Source: Corynebacterium variabile (GTDB taxonomy: Bacteria; Actinomycetota; Actinomycetes; Mycobacteriales; Mycobacteriaceae). Taken from it: 64,000 bases of DNA. Position 1 is the first letter of the stretch. Each line of letters begins with the position of its first letter. The notes below the pieces were generated by a model. That model did not search any database, was not told the DNA's origin, and was given only the letters and a program-made list of their open reading frames with translations. Of the stretch, positions 1-7,851 are shown piece after piece. A program made the translations under genes and the position numbers. The stretch is from the NCBI RefSeq assembly GCF_006539825.1, contig NZ_BJNT01000004.1, positions 1 to 64,000 on the forward strand, written 5' to 3'.

Positions 1-353
1 GACAGAGGTCGCTCGAGCAGGGACTTCCTGCCTTCGTGAAGGGCGGTGTTGTACCGGAGGGCTTCCTTGGATTCCGGAGTGGGAGTGCTGTCGATGCCTT
101 GGCTGGCCCGGAAGAGCTCATCGTTGGTCGTGACGATGTTCTCGATCTCGGTGGAGGCCTTCGCTTCCCGCAGCGGAATCGTGGTCGTGACGATCTCCGG
201 ATTCGGAATCAGGCGGCAGGAGGTGTTGAGGACGGCGAGTTGCTCGCGGGCCCGGATCGCGGCCTTGAGGATCTGCCGGTTCTCCACATCCACGCTGGGA
301 GGGAGGCCGGGAAGATTATTGAAGGGGAGATTCGGGTCGAAGGATCCGGACAT
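1..353 (-). CDS. Fic family protein, N-terminal part (runs off the left edge)
   Basis: The minus strand is open from an ATG at 353 to the edge and gives about 117 residues without a stop. The translation begins MSGSFDPNLPFNNLPGLPPS and continues through ILKAAIRAREQLAVLN, IVTTTIPLREAKASTEIENI and VTTNDELFRASQ. This is the Fic_N domain, whose TEIENI-type segment sits near the inhibitory helix of many Fic AMP-transferases. The catalytic HxFx(D/E)GNGR motif would lie beyond the window, so activity cannot be judged. Fic proteins usually transfer AMP to target proteins. The upstream 50 bases hold inverted repeats that may be an operator (see 352-411). Confidence 0.75.
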   Translation of the reverse strand, partial: MSGSFDPNLPFNNLPGLPPSVDVENRQILKAAIRAREQLAVLNTSCRLIPNPEIVTTTIPLREAKASTEIENIVTTNDELFRASQGIDSTPTPESKEALRYNTALHEGRKSLLERPL

Positions 354-417
354 GTCGACAGCTTAGGCATGTTCGGCCGGATATGTCGATGAATCATCTT
401 TTAATCGACATGTTATA
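352..417 (-). promoter_or_regulatory. Candidate promoter/operator of the Fic gene
   Basis: The sequence ATGTCGAT at 383-390 is matched by its reverse complement ATCGACAT at 404-411, and a third copy (ATGTCGAC) overlaps the start codon at 352-359. A TATAAC hexamer on the minus strand (417-412) directly abuts the outer half-site. Repeated half-sites between a -10 and the start codon fit repression of the Fic gene. No regulator for it is visible in the window. Confidence 0.35.
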
Positions 418-426
418 GAGAGGAAA

Positions 427-1995
427 CTACACCGGCATCCCGGTCAGCGACACCGGAGCCCAGGCCTCGCGCAGCTCAGGGGAGGGGTCGGCGACGGTCT
501 TCTCGCCGCCGTCGAAGAGCTGCGTGGCGTAGTCACCCGGGTAGGGCTCCCACCCCGGATCGCCGTCGTGGATGAACCGCTTCCACCGCGGCTGCATCAC
601 GGCCGTCGTCGCCGCCATCCGGTCACGCCCACCGAGCAGCAGAGCCCCGGGCCCGCGTCCGGAATCGTAGCGTCCGAAGAGAACCGGCAGGTCCAGGGCA
701 TGCGTCGCGCCGATGCCGGAGACATTGAGCGACGGAGTGGACATGTCCAGCCGGTACATCCACGCCCGGCCCGACGGGTGCTGTGCAGCCATCCGCATCG
801 AGGGGGCGGTGAACAGGGCGTCGCCGATGAAGCGTCCGGCGTCCGCCCGTCGCTTCCCGCTGCCGTACAACCCTGAGAGGACGCCGGGCCCGTGTGCCGG
901 GTCGACATCCTCGGCGAACTTCTGCGCCTCCGCGGTGAAGATGCGCGCCCGCGGGTACGCCCACCGCATCAGCACGTACTCGTCGAGGTTCGTGCCGATG
1001 AGCATCGGGATATCGGACTGCGCGCCGGGGGTCAGCGGGTGGGCGGGCAGCAGGTCGTCGATGACAGGGGCGAACCCGCCGGCGATGCCGGACTGACCCC
1101 AGGAGGCTTCGTTGACCCGCTCGGTGAGCCACGCCAGCCCGTCGGCGGACGCCGTGAGCAGGTCCCGGCCGGCGCCTTCAGGACGCGGATTCTTCTCATC
1201 GTCCGGGCCGCGCAGGACCTCCAGTGCCGTGTCCGAGATGCGGGCGGCGTCCGCCGGAGTGTGCACCATCGCCGCGGCCGGGGACTGGGCGATGAACCCG
1301 TGGACCAGGTCCTTCACTGCCGGGACCGCGGACAGGGCGGTGACCATCGCGCCGCCACTGGACTCACCCATCACGGTGATCCGTGACGGGTCGCCGCCGA
1401 ACTGTCCGGCATTCTCGTGGACCCATTCGATTGCGGTGATGATGTCGGAGAGGCCGGTGTTCGAGTCGAAGCGGTGCTCGTCGAGATCGTCGGCGAGGCC
1501 GAGCGCGAGCTGGCCGAAGATGCCGACCCGGTAGTTCACGGCGACGTAGACGGCGTCCGTCGCGGCGGCGAAGTACTCGCCGGAGAGCAGTGGTTCGGCC
1601 GCGGAGCCGTGGATGTTCGACCCGCCGTGCAGGTACACCACCACCGGGCGCCTGGCGCCGGTGTCGATCACCGGCCCACGGGAGTCCGGCCGCGGCACCA
1701 CCACATTGAGCCAGAGGCAGTTCTCGCTGCCGATCCAGCCGATGGACTTGTTGCGCCACTGTGCGCAGTAGTCGCCGGGACGGGTCGCGATGAGGACGCC
1801 GCGCCACGGGGTGCGCGGGGCCGCCCGACGGAACCGCAGGTCACCGGTGGGTTGTTCGGCGTAGGGGACGCCGCGGAAGGCGACGGCGCCGTTGACCTGG
1901 TGGCCACGGACGGCGCCGGTGGAGGTCTCGACGGTCCAGGGGTCATGGCCGGAGACACTGGTGGAGATGTGGTTCGGGGGCACGTCACGCATCAC
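427..1995 (-). CDS. Type B carboxylesterase/lipase
   Basis: A 522-aa protein with the full alpha/beta-hydrolase layout of the carboxylesterase type B family. The oxyanion-hole HGG is at residues 123-125 and the nucleophile is Ser212 in GESSGG. A conserved Cys77/Cys93 pair flanks the SENCLWLN segment. The downstream GATHALDLPVLFG segment supplies the catalytic histidine. No signal peptide is evident, so it is probably cytoplasmic. It should hydrolyse carboxylic esters; substrate unknown. It is a single gene, ending 74 bases from the Fic start and divergent from the gene at 2137. Nearby alkane oxidation genes make an ester or lipid role possible, but that is inference. Confidence 0.88.
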   Translation of the reverse strand: MMRDVPPNHISTSVSGHDPWTVETSTGAVRGHQVNGAVAFRGVPYAEQPTGDLRFRRAAPRTPWRGVLIATRPGDYCAQWRNKSIGWIGSENCLWLNVVVPRPDSRGPVIDTGARRPVVVYLHGGSNIHGSAAEPLLSGEYFAAATDAVYVAVNYRVGIFGQLALGLADDLDEHRFDSNTGLSDIITAIEWVHENAGQFGGDPSRITVMGESSGGAMVTALSAVPAVKDLVHGFIAQSPAAAMVHTPADAARISDTALEVLRGPDDEKNPRPEGAGRDLLTASADGLAWLTERVNEASWGQSGIAGGFAPVIDDLLPAHPLTPGAQSDIPMLIGTNLDEYVLMRWAYPRARIFTAEAQKFAEDVDPAHGPGVLSGLYGSGKRRADAGRFIGDALFTAPSMRMAAQHPSGRAWMYRLDMSTPSLNVSGIGATHALDLPVLFGRYDSGRGPGALLLGGRDRMAATTAVMQPRWKRFIHDGDPGWEPYPGDYATQLFDGGEKTVADPSPELREAWAPVSLTGMPV

Positions 1996-2136
1996 TCAAG
2001 AGTAACTCTGGATATGTGATCATCAACACGGACCGTAAATGGGTGAACCTGTGTTGTCCTTCGGCAAGGCTATACTACAATGCTCTGCGACAGAGGAGTC
2101 TGCGGCGCATCGAGCCCGCACATCAAGGAGAACTGA

Positions 2137-2976
2137 ATGGCCGAGAACACCGGGTACGACAGCGTCGACAGTGCCGACGACGACGACGCCAACGACGAGC
2201 AGCAGGAGAAGTCCGGCAGGTCGGTGGCATGGCCGACCGTCGCGCTGTCCGTCGGCCTGTCGGCACTGGCCTCGGCCGTGGTCATCGGCGTGGGGGCGGC
2301 CGTGATGGTCGCCAACAACAACGACCCGCAGGTCACCCTGGTCCAGGGCGACGGCACCACGAACACCGGCGTGACCTCCAAGAAGGACGACAACACCACC
2401 GTCGCCCAGCGGGCCACCACCAGTGCGAAGCCGACCTCCACCAGCGCTGCGGGCTCGGGCTCCACCGGATCCGGTAACGGTTCGGTCCGGCTCAACGGCG
2501 GTGGCGGTGCCCTGATCGACGATCCGTCCGAGGACGCGGGTTCCGACAACTCTGACGGGTCCGGGGACTCGCAGGGCAACGGTGGCAACGGGGGCGGCAT
2601 CTCCGCCCAGTCCGTCGACGCGGACATCCCGGCCCAGCCTTCCAATGCCGAGCTGAAGAACCAGATGCAGACCATCCTCGCGCAGGGTGCCTCGGACGAC
2701 ACGATCGCCTCCAACCTGGCCAACCCGAACGGTGTGCAGACGATCAAGGACGCCGGTGCCGCGATGCGTGCGGTCCCGATCTTCCGCTACGAGATGGTCG
2801 ACCCGGTGGCTGTCGAAGGTGACCAGATGACCGCCACCATCCAGATGTCGATGGTGGGCCTGGGCAGCAAGCCGCCGGCCGACCTTTACTACGTGGCCAA
2901 GGACGGCAAGTGGGTCCTCACCGACGAGTCGGTCTGCCTCATCGCCTCCCAGGCCCGCGTGTCCTGCACGGTCTAG
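2137..2976 (+). CDS. Membrane-anchored protein with MTB12-like C-terminal domain
   Basis: A 279-aa protein. Residues 1-27 are acidic and cytoplasmic, about 33-60 form one membrane helix, and 65-165 are a low-complexity Ser/Gly/Thr/Asn linker typical of exported actinobacterial proteins. Residues about 168-279 fold as a compact domain (AELKNQMQTIL ... IFRYEMVDPVAV ... YYVAKDGKWVLT) resembling the C-terminal domain of mycobacterial low-molecular-weight antigen MTB12. Two late cysteines may form a disulfide. An AAGGAG site precedes the ATG, and a TATACT hexamer lies at 2071-2076. Function is unknown. The family match is by eye and moderate. Confidence 0.75.
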   Translation: MAENTGYDSVDSADDDDANDEQQEKSGRSVAWPTVALSVGLSALASAVVIGVGAAVMVANNNDPQVTLVQGDGTTNTGVTSKKDDNTTVAQRATTSAKPTSTSAAGSGSTGSGNGSVRLNGGGGALIDDPSEDAGSDNSDGSGDSQGNGGNGGGISAQSVDADIPAQPSNAELKNQMQTILAQGASDDTIASNLANPNGVQTIKDAGAAMRAVPIFRYEMVDPVAVEGDQMTATIQMSMVGLGSKPPADLYYVAKDGKWVLTDESVCLIASQARVSCTV

Positions 2977-2998
2977 TCTGCGTAGCGCCGCCTGACGA

Positions 2999-3062
2999 GA
3001 AATACTCACCTGCTCAGGTACACGATCACGTCGGATCCTGTACCTGATCAGGTGAGTATTTC
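2999..3062. terminator. Long hairpin, bidirectional terminator
   Basis: Arms 2999-3022 and 3039-3062 are 24 bases each and pair with one mismatch around a 16-base loop. The element lies exactly between two convergent genes (ends 2976 and 3079), which supports a terminator for both. Short T runs follow the right arm. Confidence 0.8.
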
Positions 3063-3078
3063 CATTTCTGTAGGGGAC

Positions 3079-4260
3079 TTACGCGGTCAGCACCGTACCC
3101 AGCGCACTCTTCGCCGAGCGGACCTCGGGGCTGCGTCCCACCGTGGTGACGCCGACGACCGTTCCGGCATCCACGGTGAAGACCACCAGCTCTTCGGGCG
3201 AATCGAGCACGACCTGCTCGGTGAGCCCGTCACGGGCACCGGTGGCTCCGAGGATGTTGAGCATGTGACCGTACTGCTTCGTCCAACCCTTCTGCGGGGT
3301 GTCGAAGAAGGACGCGGCGTCCTGACCTGCAAGCTGGGCGGCGACGATGCCGGCCAGGGTACGGGCGGAGCCGTCATCCTCCGGGCGCAGGACGCGTCCG
3401 TCGCCGGTGTGGATCTCCGAGCAGTCGCCGGCGGCGAAGATACCGGGCACGCCGGTCCGGCCCTGCTCGTCGACGATGATGCCGCCGCCGACACCCTCGC
3501 CGACGGCCAGCCCTGCGTCCTCGGCGAGCATGGTGTCGCGGACCGCGCCGATCGAGACGATGACCACCGACGGGGCGAGGTCGTCGACGGTGCCGGCCAG
3601 GTCATCGGGGGAGACGCCGCAGGTCAAGGTCACGTTGTGCTCGCTGTGCCGGTCACGCAGCCACCGTGAGGCGGTCGGCGGGAGGATGCGGGAGCAGACC
3701 TCGTCGGCCAGTTCGAGGACGTGGACGTGTGCCTCACTGAGGGTGGACGCCGCGGATGCGGCCTCCAGCCCGAGGACGCCACCGCCGATGACCACGACGG
3801 TCTCCTCGGCGGTGAGCCCGAGCAGCCGGTCCCGCAGGGCCGTGGAGTGCTCCGGGGTGCGCACGTAGTGCACGTCGCGCCCGTCGAGCCACTCGACCTC
3901 CAGCAGGCGGGGGCCGGCGCCGGTGGCGAAGACCAGCTGGTCGAAGAGGTGGGTGGTGTTTCCGGCGGTGAGGGTGTGCGCCGCGGCGTCCACCGCGGTG
4001 ACCCGGGTGTTGAGGTGGAGGGTGACTCCGGGGGTCTCGAAGCTTCCGCCGGGCAGTGCGATATCGGCGGCGGACTTCCCGTCGAGGAGGATTCCCTTGT
4101 TCACTTCCGGACGCCGGTACGGCGGGTGTTCCTCGGTGGTGAAGACGTCGATGGTGAGGGCGTCCGGTGAGCCCGCGGCGTCCTTCGGATGTGCGGTGAG
4201 CAGGGACTTGACGAGGGTGTGGGCGGCGACGCCGCCGCCGATGATCGCGATGCGTGTCAT
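3079..4260 (-). CDS. rubB: Rubredoxin reductase (NAD(P)H, FAD)
   Basis: A 393-aa flavoprotein with two Rossmann folds. The FAD-binding IIGGGVAAHTLV is at residues 6-17, the NAD(P)H-binding VIGGGVLGLEAA at 157-168, and the second FAD contact GIFAAGDCSEI near 275-285. This is the pyridine nucleotide disulfide oxidoreductase fold used by rubredoxin and ferredoxin reductases, with no CxxC redox pair. It should pass electrons from NAD(P)H to the rubredoxins encoded just upstream, which feed AlkB. A GGAAGGA site precedes the ATG. It is the last gene of the alk operon, 14 bases after the second rubredoxin. The symbol follows Rhodococcus usage. Confidence 0.92.
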   Translation of the reverse strand: MTRIAIIGGGVAAHTLVKSLLTAHPKDAAGSPDALTIDVFTTEEHPPYRRPEVNKGILLDGKSAADIALPGGSFETPGVTLHLNTRVTAVDAAAHTLTAGNTTHLFDQLVFATGAGPRLLEVEWLDGRDVHYVRTPEHSTALRDRLLGLTAEETVVVIGGGVLGLEAASAASTLSEAHVHVLELADEVCSRILPPTASRWLRDRHSEHNVTLTCGVSPDDLAGTVDDLAPSVVIVSIGAVRDTMLAEDAGLAVGEGVGGGIIVDEQGRTGVPGIFAAGDCSEIHTGDGRVLRPEDDGSARTLAGIVAAQLAGQDAASFFDTPQKGWTKQYGHMLNILGATGARDGLTEQVVLDSPEELVVFTVDAGTVVGVTTVGRSPEVRSAKSALGTVLTA

Positions 4261-4274
4261 GGGGTCCTTCCCGG

Positions 4275-4466
4275 TCAGCCGATCTGGACCATGTCGAAGT
4301 CGGCCTTGGCGGCGCCGCAGTCAGGGCACTCCCAGTCGTCGGGGATGTCCTCCCAGCGGGTGCCGGGCGGGAAGCCCTCCTCGGGGTCACCCTTGGACTC
4401 GTCGTAGATGTAGCCGCACTGGGCGCATTCCCAGATCTTGTAGTCGGTGATGGTGGAGGTGTTCAT
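4275..4466 (-). CDS. rubA2: Rubredoxin, AlkG2 type
   Basis: A 63-aa rubredoxin. The iron ligands are Cys14, Cys17, Cys47 and Cys50 in CAQCGY and CPDCGAAK. The absence of an arginine after the second CxxCG is the hallmark of AlkG2-type rubredoxins. Those were shown in alkane degraders to pass electrons to AlkB, unlike the AlkG1 type. An AAAGGA site lies just before the ATG. It is the fourth gene of the alk operon and probably the working electron carrier between rubredoxin reductase and AlkB. Confidence 0.95.
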   Translation of the reverse strand: MNTSTITDYKIWECAQCGYIYDESKGDPEEGFPPGTRWEDIPDDWECPDCGAAKADFDMVQIG

Positions 4467-4514
4467 GATGGGTTCCTTTCTCGTGGAGGTGCCGGTCTCG
4501 CTGGTCCGGCCGGT

Positions 4515-4682
4515 CTAGCTGATCTGGTCGAAGTCGACCTTGTCGCGGACGCCGCAGTCGGGGCAGAACCAGTCTTCGGGGACCTCGGAGTCCCAGTCGA
4601 AGCCGGGGGCGAAGCCTTCGGAGCTGTCGCCGACGGCGGTGTCGATGCGGTAGTCGCAGCCGGGGCACTGGTAGACGGCCAT
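4515..4682 (-). CDS. rubA1: Rubredoxin, AlkG1 type (55 aa)
   Basis: A very short gene that starts MAVYQCPGCDYRIDT and ends VDFDQIS. The ligands are Cys6, Cys9, Cys40 and Cys43 in CPGCDY and CPDCGVRDK. The arginine soon after the second CxxCG places it with AlkG1-type rubredoxins, which in other alkane degraders could not replace the AlkG2 type in electron transfer to AlkB. A purine-rich GAGAAGAG lies before the ATG. Having both types in the order alkB, AlkG1, AlkG2, reductase matches Rhodococcus operons. Confidence 0.93.
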   Translation of the reverse strand: MAVYQCPGCDYRIDTAVGDSSEGFAPGFDWDSEVPEDWFCPDCGVRDKVDFDQIS

Positions 4683-4733
4683 GGTGTTCTCTTCTCTGTA
4701 GTCGGGGGTGCGGATCTTGGTCGTGGATGCCGG

Positions 4734-5123
4734 TCAGGGCTTCGGCGCCGGTCCGGCCGCGCCACCGGCACCGGCGGTCGGGTCGATCGGCTTGCGGTTC
4801 TTCGGCCGCGGGATGACGTGGGTGGAGGGCTCGCCCGGGCCGCGGTACAGGCCCACGATCCCCGGGAGCAGGAGGAACAGGGAGATCTGGAGCGACCAGG
4901 GGTAGAACTCCTCTAGGTACGCCACTCCCATGATGCCGAGGACGCCGAGCACGATGACGGCCACGCCGAGCACGCTCAGCCCGATGCACATCGAGTAGTG
5001 CACCTTCGGGTCGGTCTTCTTCTGCGGCGGTGCGGCGGTGACGGGGATGTTGCCGCCACCGGCGGCGCGCAGGGCGTCGAGGTCCGGGGTGGATTTCTGG
5101 CTGGATTTCGCGGTGGTGGTCAT
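4734..5123 (-). CDS. Two-helix membrane protein within the alkane hydroxylase operon
   Basis: A 129-aa protein of no family I recognise. Residues 1-40 are polar, with many Thr, Ser and Lys. Two hydrophobic helices lie at about 44-68 and 78-93, joined by the short EEFYPW loop. The tail (residues 95-129) is Pro/Lys/Ala rich. Both ends are predicted to be cytoplasmic. It begins 4 bases after the alkB stop and ends 51 bases before the rubredoxin, so it is almost certainly cotranscribed and may be coupled to alkB. Position and topology suggest a small partner of membrane-bound AlkB or an alkane uptake aid, but this is inference. Confidence 0.8.
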   Translation of the reverse strand: MTTTAKSSQKSTPDLDALRAAGGGNIPVTAAPPQKKTDPKVHYSMCIGLSVLGVAVIVLGVLGIMGVAYLEEFYPWSLQISLFLLLPGIVGLYRGPGEPSTHVIPRPKNRKPIDPTAGAGGAAGPAPKP

Positions 5124-5127
5124 GGTG

Positions 5128-6408
5128 CTATCCCGCCTTCACGGTCTGCTGCTGCTTGGCGGCGACGCGGTTCCACTTCTTGCGGAGCTTCGCGGCCTTC
5201 GAGGGGTGCAGGTTCGCCCGCTCGATGTCGTAGTTGTAGTACTGCATGAGCCGACGGTCCATGATCGCGAACCACACGGGGGGCATGGCGGCGGCGGCGA
5301 TCATCGTCGCGTAGCCGGCGGGCAGCTCCGGGGCGAAGACGTCCGAGCGCAGGGACTGGTACCGGCGGGTCGGGTTCGCGTGGTGGTCGGAGTGACGCTG
5401 CAACTGGTACAGGAAGATGTTGGTGGTGAGGTTGTCGGAGTTCCAGGAGTGCTCGGGGGAGCAGCGCTCGTAGCGTCCGTCCTCGAGCTTCTGACGCAGC
5501 AGGCCGTAGTGCTCCAGGTAGTTCACGAACTCCAGCAGGGCGATGCCGATGACGGCCTGGATGACCATGTAGGGCAGGATGCCGATGCCGAAGCCGATGA
5601 CCAGGGCGACCCAGAGGACGATGGTGATCAGCCAGGCGTTCCAGACGTCGTTGTCGAGGTTGAACTGGCCCTTCTTGGACCGTGCCAGGCGGGTCTTCTC
5701 GACGTTCCAGGCGCGCGGGATCTGACGCGGGATGGAGCGGAGCAGGTAGGTGTAGGCGTTCTCGCCCATCCGGGAGCTCACCGGATCCTCCGGGGTGGCG
5801 ACCTTCACGTGGTGGCCCTTGTTGTGCTCGACGTAGAAGTGGCCGTAGGCCGGGACGGCGAGGACGATCTTGGCGAGCCAGCGCTCGAAACCGGTCTTCT
5901 TGTGGCCGAGCTCGTGGGCGGCGACGATGCCGATGCCGGAGGTCATGCCCATGGACCAGGCCAGTCCGAGCTTGTCGTACCACTCCATGCCGCCGTACTT
6001 CCACTGCCAGCAGCAGAGGATGAGGCTGGCGAGCATCACCGGGAAGTAGAGGTAGGAGACGATGCGGTAGTACTTCGTCTCCTCGAGCTGAGGGACGAAC
6101 TCCTCGGGGGCGTTCTCACCGTCACGGCCGAGGACGAAGTCACCGATGGGGATGAGGATGAACACGGCGATGGGGCCGAGGAACCAGGAGGCGTGGGCGA
6201 AGAACACCGGGGCGTCGATGGCCTTCATCCACTCGGCGACACCCCAGATGACCAGGGGGATCGCGGCGGGGACGATGGAGAAGATCCAGGCGTACTTCTT
6301 CTTGTCGATCCACTTCTGCTCGTCGGCGGTGAGGTGGTGCTCGTAGGTGGCGTCGGCGTCGTCGGCGGAACCGGAACTTCCGGTCGGCCGGGGTTTGGTC
6401 GTGGTCAT
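5128..6408 (-). CDS. alkB: Alkane 1-monooxygenase (membrane di-iron)
   Basis: A 426-aa integral membrane hydroxylase. The histidine boxes are HELGHKK (165-171), EHNKGHH (194-200) and LQRHSDHH (336-343). The AlkB signature NYLEHYGL is at 296-303; this separates it from fatty acid desaturases. Hydrophobic helices flank the boxes. It oxidises the terminal carbon of medium or long n-alkanes to 1-alkanols, using O2 and electrons from rubredoxin. The GGAGGGA site before the ATG is strong. First gene of the five-gene operon. A zinc alcohol dehydrogenase at 24944 could serve the next step but is not linked. Confidence 0.96.
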   Translation of the reverse strand: MTTTKPRPTGSSGSADDADATYEHHLTADEQKWIDKKKYAWIFSIVPAAIPLVIWGVAEWMKAIDAPVFFAHASWFLGPIAVFILIPIGDFVLGRDGENAPEEFVPQLEETKYYRIVSYLYFPVMLASLILCCWQWKYGGMEWYDKLGLAWSMGMTSGIGIVAAHELGHKKTGFERWLAKIVLAVPAYGHFYVEHNKGHHVKVATPEDPVSSRMGENAYTYLLRSIPRQIPRAWNVEKTRLARSKKGQFNLDNDVWNAWLITIVLWVALVIGFGIGILPYMVIQAVIGIALLEFVNYLEHYGLLRQKLEDGRYERCSPEHSWNSDNLTTNIFLYQLQRHSDHHANPTRRYQSLRSDVFAPELPAGYATMIAAAAMPPVWFAIMDRRLMQYYNYDIERANLHPSKAAKLRKKWNRVAAKQQQTVKAG

Positions 6409-6704
6409 GGGGTTTCCCTCCGGGGCTACTGCGTAGCGGGGCAGTGTCGGTCGTCGTCGGTCGTCTCGTGGTGGTCGGGGTACGGCTGTGATTCCGCTCC
6501 CGTGGTGCCACTGACTGTGATCTGTAGCACCCGTTCCAGATTATGCAGTCGACGATACGATATAAGTTTGTAGACAACAACCGGTTCCGTAAAACTCCCT
6601 CCAGAAAACTTTCGCCGACGCGATGATCTGCTGAAACGCGTCCGTGTACTTCAGCTGGAGGCAGGTCGGTGGGGTGCCGGCGGGGCCGGGACGGAGCCGT
6701 TTCA

Positions 6705-6768
6705 CCTGGGTCGGGCGCCGTGGGTTGGTCTGGTGGCGTCATTCCACCCTGAGGCGCCCGACCCGGCA
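6705..6768. repeat. Structured intergenic repeat, copy A
   Basis: This 64-base element matches 10083-10146 at 55 positions, and all nine differences are transitions. Outer arms GGGTCGGGCGCC (6708-6719) and GGCGCCCGACCC (6753-6764) pair perfectly. An inner GTGG/CCAC stem changes to GCGG/CCGC in the other copy, a compensated base-pair change. It lies between divergent genes, so it is not simply a terminator. Confidence 0.75.
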
Positions 6769-6811
6769 CTCGACCTGGCGCCCGCCCAGGTACGGAAGAA
6801 CCTACGAACAC

Positions 6812-6842
6812 TTCACAACTAGTTCAGAATTGGTGCTACGCT
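6812..6842 (+). promoter_or_regulatory. Possible leaderless promoter of the antitoxin gene
   Basis: TACGCT at 6837-6842 ends six bases before the ATG at 6849, which would put the transcript start on or near the start codon. TTCACA (6812-6817) is a possible -35 with a long 19-base spacer. Leaderless transcripts are common in corynebacteria. Confidence 0.35.
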
Positions 6843-6848
6843 GACACC

Positions 6849-7322
6849 ATGACCACCGCAGAGTACCGGGCACATGAACAGGCCGTTCCCTGGTCCGATG
6901 TATCCCGTGATTCGAGAAATGTCGCGGACAAGGCATCCCACGGGCCGGTGCGCCTCGTCCGCCGGGGAGCGGACACCGATCTGATCCTCATCAGCGCAGA
7001 CCAGTACCGGCGCCCTGACGAGGGACTCTTCACGGCACTGCGCCTGCTGGACGCCTATGCTGAACTCGGCAGTCGTGAGAAGGCCGCCCGCCGGGTGTTC
7101 CCGTGGATGGACTTCCTCTCGGATGCCGGCCAGGCGGAGTTCGTCCGGGAGCTGTTCGCCAAGCTGGAAGCTGCGGCGAGTGTCTCCAACTACGCGGCAT
7201 TCCAGGTCGCAGTCGGCTCCTGGCGGGGCACCGCCGAGAACCGTGCGGCCGGAATCGTGCCGGCTGATGATGAGGCGCTCGAGTGGATCGCCGAGCCGGA
7301 ACCGGTCGATCGGCCGGAGTAA
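6849..7322 (+). CDS. Antitoxin of a type II toxin-antitoxin pair (Phd/YefM-like N-terminus)
   Basis: A 157-aa protein. Residues about 14-55 (VPWSDVSRDSRNVADKASHG ... LILISADQYRR) look like the Phd/YefM fold that binds operator DNA and the toxin. The longer C-terminal part (60-140) is helical and unassigned; usual Phd antitoxins are about half this length. It would neutralise the product of the gene that starts six bases downstream and repress the shared promoter. The start may be leaderless. The pairing with a RelE/ParE-like toxin is the main support. Confidence 0.7.
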   Translation: MTTAEYRAHEQAVPWSDVSRDSRNVADKASHGPVRLVRRGADTDLILISADQYRRPDEGLFTALRLLDAYAELGSREKAARRVFPWMDFLSDAGQAEFVRELFAKLEAAASVSNYAAFQVAVGSWRGTAENRAAGIVPADDEALEWIAEPEPVDRPE

Positions 7323-7327
7323 CTCTA

Positions 7328-7690
7328 GTGGGGAAGAAAACGCGGGTTGAACGCCCGCTGCGCAGGTCGGACTATGAGATCATCCTTCTCACCACCCAGG
7401 CCAGGTCCGGTTGGCAGGATTTAGGGGCATCGATCCCGGGGCCGCTGGTTGATGCCTGGGAGTTTCTGACGGCCACGCCTACGGCTGCGGACGGGCGGCG
7501 GTGCTATCCGCTCCGGGACGACCTGGGAACAGTGACGTACCAGGGGAAGGAACATGCCCTCTGGCAGTACAAACCGACGGTCCAGGGGGGCGCACGGATC
7601 TGGTACATCGTGGTGGAACCGGCGAAGGGGCGGCGAGGTCAGGTGCTGATCCGCGAGGTGCATACGCATCACCCCAATGAGACGAAGTAG
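7328..7690 (+). CDS. RelE/ParE-like toxin of a type II toxin-antitoxin pair
   Basis: I chose the GTG at 7328, with CGGAG ten bases upstream, over an overlapping ATG at 7283; this gives 120 residues. The features YPLRDDLGTVTYQGKEHALWQYK and GGARIWYIVVEPAKGRRGQVLIREVHTHHP fit the compact ParE/RelE fold seen in many actinobacterial toxins (plasmid maintenance and Txe-like). Such toxins cut ribosome-bound mRNA or poison gyrase; which applies cannot be told. It lies directly after the antitoxin gene in one operon. Confidence 0.7.
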   Translation: MGKKTRVERPLRRSDYEIILLTTQARSGWQDLGASIPGPLVDAWEFLTATPTAADGRRCYPLRDDLGTVTYQGKEHALWQYKPTVQGGARIWYIVVEPAKGRRGQVLIREVHTHHPNETK

Positions 7691-7851
7691 GACCACCCTG
7701 GGAAACTCGCGGAAGTGTGGTCGGCGTGACGGTGATGTTTTCCGGTGGCATATCCCCGGGCCACGTGCCCCATGCACACGTGCACCGCGGTAGTCCTGCG
7801 GTGGTCTGAACGAGTGGCCGGAGCCCGTCCCGTCGGTATGCCGCCGGTAGG

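Larger units (their letters stand above)
6409..6848. other. 440-base divergent intergenic region (alkB / toxin-antitoxin)
   Basis: No convincing gene here. The alkB side contains an AT-rich patch (about 6540-6600), with TATATC- and CATAAT-like hexamers on the minus strand that may be the alkB promoter. A small TTGT-AG-ACAA palindrome sits at 6568-6577. The middle carries copy A of a structured repeat (6705-6768). The right end holds the antitoxin promoter. No alkane-responsive regulator gene is adjacent. Confidence 0.5.

Noticed and set aside
5128..6408. Membrane fatty acid desaturase instead of alkane hydroxylase
   Set aside because: The NYLEHYGL signature, the HELGHKK box and two rubredoxins plus reductase in the operon are specific to AlkB.
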